Below the pieces are notes generated by a model. It was not told where the DNA came from, searched no databases, and worked only from the letters and a program-made list of their open reading frames with translations. From NCBI GenBank assembly GCA_029817715.1, contig JARUPY010000473.1:7874001-7938000 (forward strand): DNA of 64,000 nucleotides, read 5' to 3'. The DNA comes from Melastoma dodecandrum (lineage: Eukaryota > Streptophyta > Magnoliopsida > Myrtales > Melastomataceae). Shown piece by piece: positions 57,933 through 64,000 of this stretch (its first letter is position 1; each line of letters opens with the position of its first letter). Both the position numbers and the translations under genes were made by a program.

Positions 57933-59600
57933 CTCAACCCGAATATGAAAGAGGTGGTAAGAAAAGAAATAATAAAGTGGTTGGATGAAGGAATCATATA
58001 CCCCATCTCAGACAGTTCGTAGGTGAGCCCGGTTTAGTGTGTTCCAAAGAACGGTGGCATGACTGTGGCGGAGAACGAAAAGAACGAGCTCATCCCAATA
58101 CGGATAGTCACCGGTTGGAGAGTTTGCATGGATTATCGCAAACTAAATGCAGCCACCTTCAAAGATCATTTCCCTTCAACATTTATTGATCAGATGCTTG
58201 ATCGTTTGGCTGAAAAAAGTTTTCATTATTTTCTTGATTGCTATTCAGGTTACAATGAAATCGCAATTGCATCAGAAGACCAGGAAACGACAACCTTCAC
58301 CTGCCCTTATGGAACGTTCACCTTCTGCCGAATGTCGTTCGGTTTGTCTAACGCACTTGCCACTTTCCAAAGGTGCATGACTGCCTTTTTTATGACATGA
58401 TCGAACAAAGTATTGAGATATTTATGGACAATTTCTTTGTTTTTAGATTATCTTTCGAGATATTTTTTTTGCGATGCTTACTCGGTGCGAAGAAACTAAA
58501 TCTTATATCAATTGGGAGAAATGTCACTTGTTCGTGAAGGAATTGTTTTAGACCATTGAATTTCAGAAAGTGGAATTGAAGTCGACAAAGCTAAGATGGA
58601 AATAATTGAACGCTTGCCACCGCCTTCATCTGTGAAGGGAGTGCGGAGTTTCTTGGTCTTGCAAGTTTTTATAGACGGTTTATCAATGATTACTCCAAGA
58701 TAATGAAACCACTTTGCAGCCTGTTGGAGAAGGATACCACATTCGTCTTTGATGGAAAATGCATGGAGGAATTCCTCGAGGTTAAAAAGAGGTTAGTTTC
58801 TACACCAATTATTGTTACACCAGATTGGTCAATGCCTTTTGGGCTAATATGTGATACAAGTGACTTTGTTGTGGGAGCTGAGCTTGGCCAAAAGAAAGAT
58901 AAGGTATTCCATGCAATTTATTATTCAAGTAAAACCTTGGATAGTGCATAGGTCAACTACCCAACCATGAAGAAAGAAATGTTAGTCATTTTTCACGCTT
59001 TTGATATATTCAGATTTTTTCTTATTGGATCGAAAGTCATTGTACACATTGACCATGCAACAATAAGATACTTAATTTCAAAGGCTAATGCAAAACCACG
59101 ACTAATCCGAAGGGTTTTATTGCTTCAAAATTTATATCTTGAGATTGTGGACAGGAAAGGAGCGACAATCAGGTAACAGACCATTTATCAAGGCTGGAAA
59201 ATGATAACAGCATCCCAGACGGAACAGTTATAAATGATGTGTTTCCTAACGAACAACTGTTTGGGGTGGATGTGGCCACACCATGGTATGCTGATTACGT
59301 GAACTACATTGTGGCTAATATCCGACCACCGGATTAGTCATACCAACAAAGGAAGAGGTTTTTACATGATGTTAGATATTACTTTTGGGATAAACCTCTT
59401 TTATAAAAAAAGTGTGCAGATCAGATCATTCAAAGATGTGTGCCAAAGGAAGAAATTAAGCAGATCTTGGAACAGTGCCATGCATCGCCTTATGGTGGAC
59501 ACCACAGTGGCAACAAAACATATTACATGTTCCTTCATGTACTTGGCAATCAAAACACTAAACCATACTCACATATTCCCACGGTCGCTCTGAAATGGGT
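57933..59600 (+). pseudogene. Athila-like RT, RNase H and integrase start (continued)
   Basis: Directly after element E come K-E-V-V and W-L-D-E-G-I-I-Y-P-I-S-D-S, then 58059-58400: N-G-G-M-T-V, W-R-V-C-M-D-Y-R-K-L-N, T-F-T-C-P-Y-G-T-F-T-F. The palm catalytic segment near 58410-58440 reads F-M-D-N-F-F-V-F, with the usual second Asp changed to Asn. RNase H follows at 58703-59176 (D-T-S-D-F-V-V-G-A, Y-S-S-K-T-L-D), and the integrase N-terminus near 59450-59590 (C-H-A-S-P-Y-G-G-H-H-S-G). The element breaks off near 59600. Confidence 0.82.
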
Positions 59601-59829
59601 AGAGGACTAAAGAGTTCAAAGTGCTGAACTCAACTATTTATTTGCTAACTTCTCAATAAGGATGTTCATGTAGCATCGAGATGGTCTTCTTAATTCTGAA
59701 ATGTACAACAATGTCGCCTCTATGTACTTGTAGACTAAGTAGTCTCGATGTGACCGTTAGGGAATGAATAGTTTGAAATATCAAAGAACTTAAGAATAGC
59801 TAAATTACTTCAAAGTCCTTTTCTTCCTC

Positions 59830-60530
59830 ATACAAGGCCTTAAGTTGATCGAATTCAATTAGAATAACTTCTATCATTGAGATAAGTGCAACCTTCCTCG
59901 ATAATTCATCGGTAAATACATTCTTTATGCTTGCTTTTGCTTCAAAATGAATGAAAAGTGTAGAAACTCGATCCACTTAACATGCCTTCAGTTGAACTTG
60001 TGTTGGTTATTTATATACTTATGAGCTTGATGGTCAGTTGGTAGTACTAACTTGCATGGTAGTAGGTAATGACTCCAAGCCTATAATACTTGAATGATGA
60101 TGTAAAACCCCTTGTCATATTTCTACTAGTAAAGTATGACACCGTTCAACATCTCGTTGAAGTAGGCAATTGGTCAACATCAAAAGTTTTCCAGAAATTA
60201 GGTAGTGCGAAGACTGGTGCTTTGCTCAACTTCTTCAACATTTTGAAGATTGCTTGGCTAGCTCAATCCATTAGAATTATTTTTCTTTCATGAACTCATT
60301 AAGCGGTCCTGCTACAATGTTGAATCCTTGGATGAAATGCCGATAGAATGATGCTAGCCCATGGAAACTCTTTAGGTCTTGAATACACTAAGGTGTCGTT
60401 CAATTTCTGATAGCCTAAACTTTTCTCGCGTGGACATTGATTCCTTCGGCTGATACTACAAAACCAAGGTATACTATGCTCGATTCAAAAAAGTCACACT
60501 TCTGGAATTTTTGTATAGCTTTCTGGGACG
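59830..60530 (-). pseudogene. Decayed RT/RNase H fragment of the A/B/C/E family
   Basis: The minus strand aligns with 54700-55380 of element E along its whole length (for example the CATCCACGTG-type connection, GAGCTTGATGGTCAGT for the RNase H His-Thr-Asp-His region, and the ATTCCTTCGGCTGATACTAC segment), but with many point changes, so no frame is open. It is the oldest copy of this family in the window. Confidence 0.7.
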
Positions 60531-61060
60531 CAACCTTTTTGGTAGGAGCGACCCTTTTGGCCAACATCGATGGAAAGGAATATGTTGTGATTATACTTAA
60601 ATGGTGTATTATTCTAAACTAAATATTCTCATTAGTAAAACAAGTTACATGACATTACTTGTTTATGTCTTATTTTCTATGTTTAGGTACATGAGCAACC
60701 TTACATGAGCGATATGTAACTCTCAAAATAAAGACAAGAGTGGCAATCAAGTTATTTCAAAACTCGGAGTATATGGAATTCTCACATTTGTTATACGGTT
60801 GGCAAATAAATGAGTGTTGATGTGTTTGTTTCTCTTCGCATGTCTTTGTGTGGCTCATAACAAATTTCGTTAAATAATGTTTATTGGTAATCATTTCTCA
60901 AAATAAAGAAAAGTGTGGCAATCATTTCATGGTTAAAGTTTGGTCTTTTAGGACATGAAATGAATCAACCGAATTATGATTTTTTACATCTGAATGGATG
61001 AAATGATTTCATAGAGTGTTAGTTGGAATTCTTTTAATGATATGGTGAATCTTCACTAGT
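60531..61060. other. AT-rich sequence with a short diverged duplication
   Basis: CTCAAAATAAAG and GTGGCAATCA words recur at about 60721 and 60897. No gene is visible. Confidence 0.4.
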
Positions 61061-61375
61061 ACAAAACATTAATGGTTTACCACATTGCTTTATGTGAGGG
61101 TCGTCGCGACAAGAATCTGATATCACTCCCTTGGTGTGAAGGTTTGATCTTCCTTTGGTTTTTCATTGGACTTGTTCAGACCCTCGCTTCGTCATCTTCA
61201 ATTATCTTAGTATTTAACATTACTAGCTTACACATTGCTAACACAATATCCTTATGTATATACCAACTATGTGTGGGTCGTCGCGACGAGAATCGGATAT
61301 CACTCCGTTGGAATGAAGGCTTGATCCCCCTTTGAATTTTCAGTGGGCTTGTTCATACCTTCGCTTTGTCATCTT
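61061..61375. repeat. Direct repeat, ~110 bp, period ~181 bp
   Basis: GGTCGTCGCGAC occurs at about 61088 and 61269, each followed by AGAATC-GATATCACTCC, GAAGG-TTGATC and CTTGTTCA-ACC and ending TCGTCATCTTCAA or TTGTCATCTTCAA. Confidence 0.78.
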
Positions 61376-61419
61376 CAAAGTCGAAGGCGATACATGAAAG
61401 GTAAATAATGATCCTTTGA

Positions 61420-62140
61420 GGAAAAGCATTGAGGAGCGTGTTCGCTCTGGAAGTGATCACGGACAAGCCGGATCCGAACACGTCAGAGATCTCTGGCACT
61501 ACGGGCGAAACGGTGCCTGTAGGTTCGTTGTATTGGTGTGTGTGATTGCCATATGAAATGAAAGAAGAGAGAGGGAGAAGACAGCGGACGAACACCCTTA
61601 AGCGGAAGAACTTACGGATACCATCGACTAAGCCTTCGGAAGGAGACAAGAACACATAAGCACAAAGAGAGCTTAAATGCTGGAATGCTTGAAAAGATAA
61701 ATTGACAATATGTCCGTCTGTAGAGAGGCGTTTTTGTACAATGCCTAATAACAAGTATTTATACTAAGCTAGACCTATGTATATACGGTAAAGTAATATT
61801 GCACCTATAGTGCGCTTCCTTTGTTGTCGGTCTCCATGGAATATCTCGTTTCCATATGAGCAATCTTGGCAACAATCTTCTTTCGAATCCTGAGATCATC
61901 TGGAATCTTCCTTAACAGCCATGATGATCAATCTGCGCTCGCCCAGCTAACTGTCGCTTGTCGCTTCGCGGACCATGTCGCCCGTCGCCTGGTAACCCTG
62001 TCGCTTGGTGACTGCTTCGCCCAGCAAGCCTTCGTCTGGTGTGTTTCCGTCGTCACCTCATTACAGGGTTTCCTGTACCTGGATCCTGTGTTCTGGACTG
62101 TTGATCCACATATGAGGCCGAGATCTGTGGTCTAGAATTT
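61420..62140 (-). repeat. LTR-like repeat, family 2, copy 2
   Basis: It is homologous to 38328-39030 in opposite orientation. On the minus strand it starts TGTTTAACAACAG (near 62145), preceded by the purine-rich TTGAGGGGTGC, as expected for a 3' LTR. The TATA box TAGTATAAATAC lies near 61765 on the minus strand. The outer end is approximate. Confidence 0.65.
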
Positions 62141-62149
62141 CTGTTGTTA

Positions 62150-63115
62150 AACACATAAGCACCCCTCAAGGCAGACTGAGTTATGTGTCGTGCCTTGGGA
62201 AAGATCAAGTAATTATTCCCCTGCAATTATGTAACGTGGGCGGACGAACATAAATCCTTGGCCGTCGACATCTCCGAAGCGTATCGGTTGAGATTCTCCA
62301 GGGTAACTGTTGAAATCTCCGAGATCTCTGCTATGATATCTACTGTCAGAGTTGTTCTATCCTTCATGATCTCACTATAAATGGAGATGCCCCATTCATC
62401 TTCCAAATCACAAAGCATCGCTTCTAAAAATAGCCAAGCCATGAAATTTCTCCCTTTCTTTCGATGCCTTGCCCATGGACTATGTCCATCACCTTAGCTT
62501 GGTTGAGAGCCTATGTTCATCACCTTATGAGGATGGTGATCAAGTTCTCCACCTTGCTTCCTCTAGAAGGGGAGAGGCCCTGCACAAGTCCTCGGCGCGG
62601 TATCCTTGGTGGCGTTCAATTAAGCCCGCCTTTGCCGTTCCTCAATGCCTCCGCATCCATGAGGAATGCAGGGAAATATGGGAACGAGGAGCGACTCCAT
62701 CCTCACAGTCTTTTGGGTGATCCGACTCAGCATTGGGTCTTCAACTCCACGGTATCGCGTGTTCTCGAGAGACGCTTCCTGGTACTCCTTGAAGACCAGG
62801 ATCTCCTTGTGCTGCTGTATGAGCATCTCCACAGTGTGATGGAGTTTCCATTTGCAGCCAAGGATCTTCTTTGTCTGAGGGAAGAACTGGGTATGACGCG
62901 TGGCCGTCTCCTGCGGATTAACCCTCGACTCTCTTGGAAAGCTAGTAGGATTTTCTCCACCCATAGGGAAGACCCTAGTGTATGTCTGGTTCCTTGGATA
63001 AACCCTTCAATAAACCCTAATGAGCGGAAACGTCGTCTACTAAGTCGTTTACGCTTCATTCGTCGTCCATTCATCATCAATCAATCCCATGTAATGAATA
63101 GATTTGAATGATAAT
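62150..63115 (-). other. Probable internal region upstream of the family 2 3' LTR, unassigned
   Basis: Minus-strand frames of 71 codons (62227-62442) and 114 codons (62620-62964) lie upstream of the purine tract. I recognise no domain in them. A 215-codon plus-strand frame (62464-63111) overlaps them and is probably its shadow or a coincidence. This could be the non-coding 3' part of an LTR element. Confidence 0.35.
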
Positions 63116-63376
63116 AAACATGTTTCTTGAATCTCTTCGCTTACCCACTTATGACTTTTGTGGATTGTCATCGGTTTCCAAGAGAAGCGACGTTTTATAT
63201 GTCGCCAGTTTGCAAGTGAAGCGACGTTTTCTGTTGGGCCAATACTGCCAAGCGACGCTCTCCTTAGGAGTTCTGGGAATATAAAGTCTTTGAGGGGTTA
63301 GGGTTTCTCGCTCACGTACTTAGAAACCCTTTTCCTGCTTTTCGTATTCTCCGAAACCCTCATTTTCCTTGACTCC

Positions 63377-63927
63377 ATGGATTCTGATGCTTCATCTCTG
63401 TCGTCCTCACCCTCTCCGTCCCGCGAGGAGAGTGATGCGGCCAACTTTCGACGAGCCTTTGCTGAGTCTCAGCAATTTCATGTATTCCCTTGTAACGAGG
63501 CGGAGTCGGAGTATGGTCTTCCAACACCAGGCCAACAAACCCTCGGTCCGTACATCCCTGATGGTAAGCGTTACGCGCTTTGTTCTGCCCTAGCATTTTT
63601 AAGTAGTGCGGATGGGGGCTGTCAGTGCGGGCAACCCTCCGTTGCTTGCCTTCTCTCAGGAGTTAGGCCTGCCAAGATTGGATCTCCAAATGGGTGGAGA
63701 AGAAAGGTGGTGCATGGGAAGCAATGGGGATCAAGGTGTTGATCGACGTGTGTCACTCCACCTTCGAGCCTAACCTATCTGTGTTCGCCGGGTTCCGAGT
63801 TTTACTTGGAGTGATTATCCATGTATATTTTCTACAACAGAGGGAAACTTCCCTATCGCTTTATGGTCGAAGAGGAATGCTCCGAACCTTAGTGTTTCCG
63901 AACTTGCATTTTCCGAAGCCTAAATGA
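63377..63927 (+). pseudogene. Unrecognised reading frame, frameshifted
   Basis: MDSDASSLSSSPSPSREES begins a Ser-rich N-terminus, then a more ordered part (F-H-V-F-P-C-N-E, Y-G-L-P-T-P-G-Q-Q-T-L-G-P-Y-I-P-D-G). Near 63600 the frame appears to shift; a second frame from 63694 reads W-E-A-M-G-I-K-V-L-I-D-V-C-H-S-T-F-E-P-N-L-S-V-F-A-G-F. The two parts look like one protein. It resembles the uncharacterised first frames carried by some plant gypsy-like elements, but I cannot assign it. The 5' flank has short repeats of AAGCGACGTTTT (63185-63235). Confidence 0.4.
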
Positions 63928-64000
63928 TCCCCAAATGCTTCCCAAACTATTCAAAATTAGAGTTCTACATTCGACATTCGGGTCCCTTTCTGCACAATGA

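Larger units (their letters stand above)
49711..59620 (+). mobile_element. Athila-like Ty3/gypsy element G, interrupted by E
   Basis: A probable short 5' LTR (49711-49892, TGATAACTC...GCTGCA) precedes the primer site TGGCGCCGTTGCCGGGGA (49903-49920), the Asp-tRNA site typical of Athila-like elements. Gag (50009-51010), protease (51700-51871) and the start of RT (52292-52612) follow, then element E (52616-57927), then the rest of RT and RNase H (57933-59200) and the beginning of integrase (59450-59600). The 3' end and 3' LTR are lost. All genes contain stops. Confidence 0.8.

Noticed and set aside
62464..63111. 215-codon plus-strand frame
   Set aside because: No recognisable motif, basic Arg-rich composition, and it overlaps equally long frames on the other strand upstream of an LTR; left unassigned.
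1..64000. CRISPR arrays, tRNA, rRNA or operon-like gene clusters
   Set aside because: The tandem repeats seen are satellite or LTR minisatellites without unique spacers, TGGTATCAGAGC-type sequences are primer sites and not tRNA genes, and gene structure is plant-like with introns.

Overview
This window is a piece of a land-plant nuclear genome, most likely a flowering plant. The evidence is two recognisable plant genes with plant splice sites, surrounded by typical plant LTR retrotransposons (Ty1/copia, chromovirus-type Ty3/gypsy with and without a visible chromodomain, Tat-like and Athila-like Ty3/gypsy) primed by initiator-Met, Asp and possibly Arg tRNA. I cannot name the species. I see no CRISPR array, tRNA, rRNA or bacterial operon.

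Layout. 0.5-5.4 kb: a degenerate GTAC-rich tandem array (~140 bp period) split by a complete-length but defective Ty1/copia element with a perfect ATAAG target duplication. 6.7-9 kb: decayed Tat-like gypsy gag. 9.1-26 kb: a nest of Ty3 elements. A minus-strand element (A) is interrupted by a plus-strand element of the same family (B, target duplication CCTTC). B is interrupted by a younger element of a second family (D) whose gag-pol frame is open over 1508 codons except for one TAG. Beyond A lies a third plus-strand copy (C). 26-38 kb: the gene-bearing interval, with a MITE-like foldback element, an intronless F-box/kelch gene (28.3-29.4 kb), a hAT-like non-autonomous element and an 11-exon LRR-II (NIK-like) receptor kinase gene (33.8-36.9 kb). 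38-47 kb: a minus-strand Tat-like element interrupted by a Tekay/Del-like chromovirus fragment. 48-60 kb: a Tat-like RT fragment, then an Athila-like element interrupted by a nearly complete minus-strand copy (E) of the A/B/C family. 59.8-64 kb: decayed chromovirus sequence, a short tandem duplication, a second copy of an LTR family also present at 38.3 kb, and an unrecognised broken reading frame.

How it fits together. The two host genes are ordinary single-copy-type genes on the plus strand: a predicted SCF ubiquitin-ligase substrate adaptor and a plasma-membrane receptor kinase. They are functionally unrelated to each other as far as the sequence shows. Everything else is layered retrotransposition, and the order of insertion can be read directly from target duplications and interrupted codons (A before B before D; Athila before E).

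No wholly new system was found. The points most worth a second look are the pol frames that run through the polypurine tract into the 3' LTR in both Ty3 families, the nearly intact D element with its LTR minisatellite, the 147-bp inverted duplication at 45.5-46.2 kb, and the G-runs next to both host genes.
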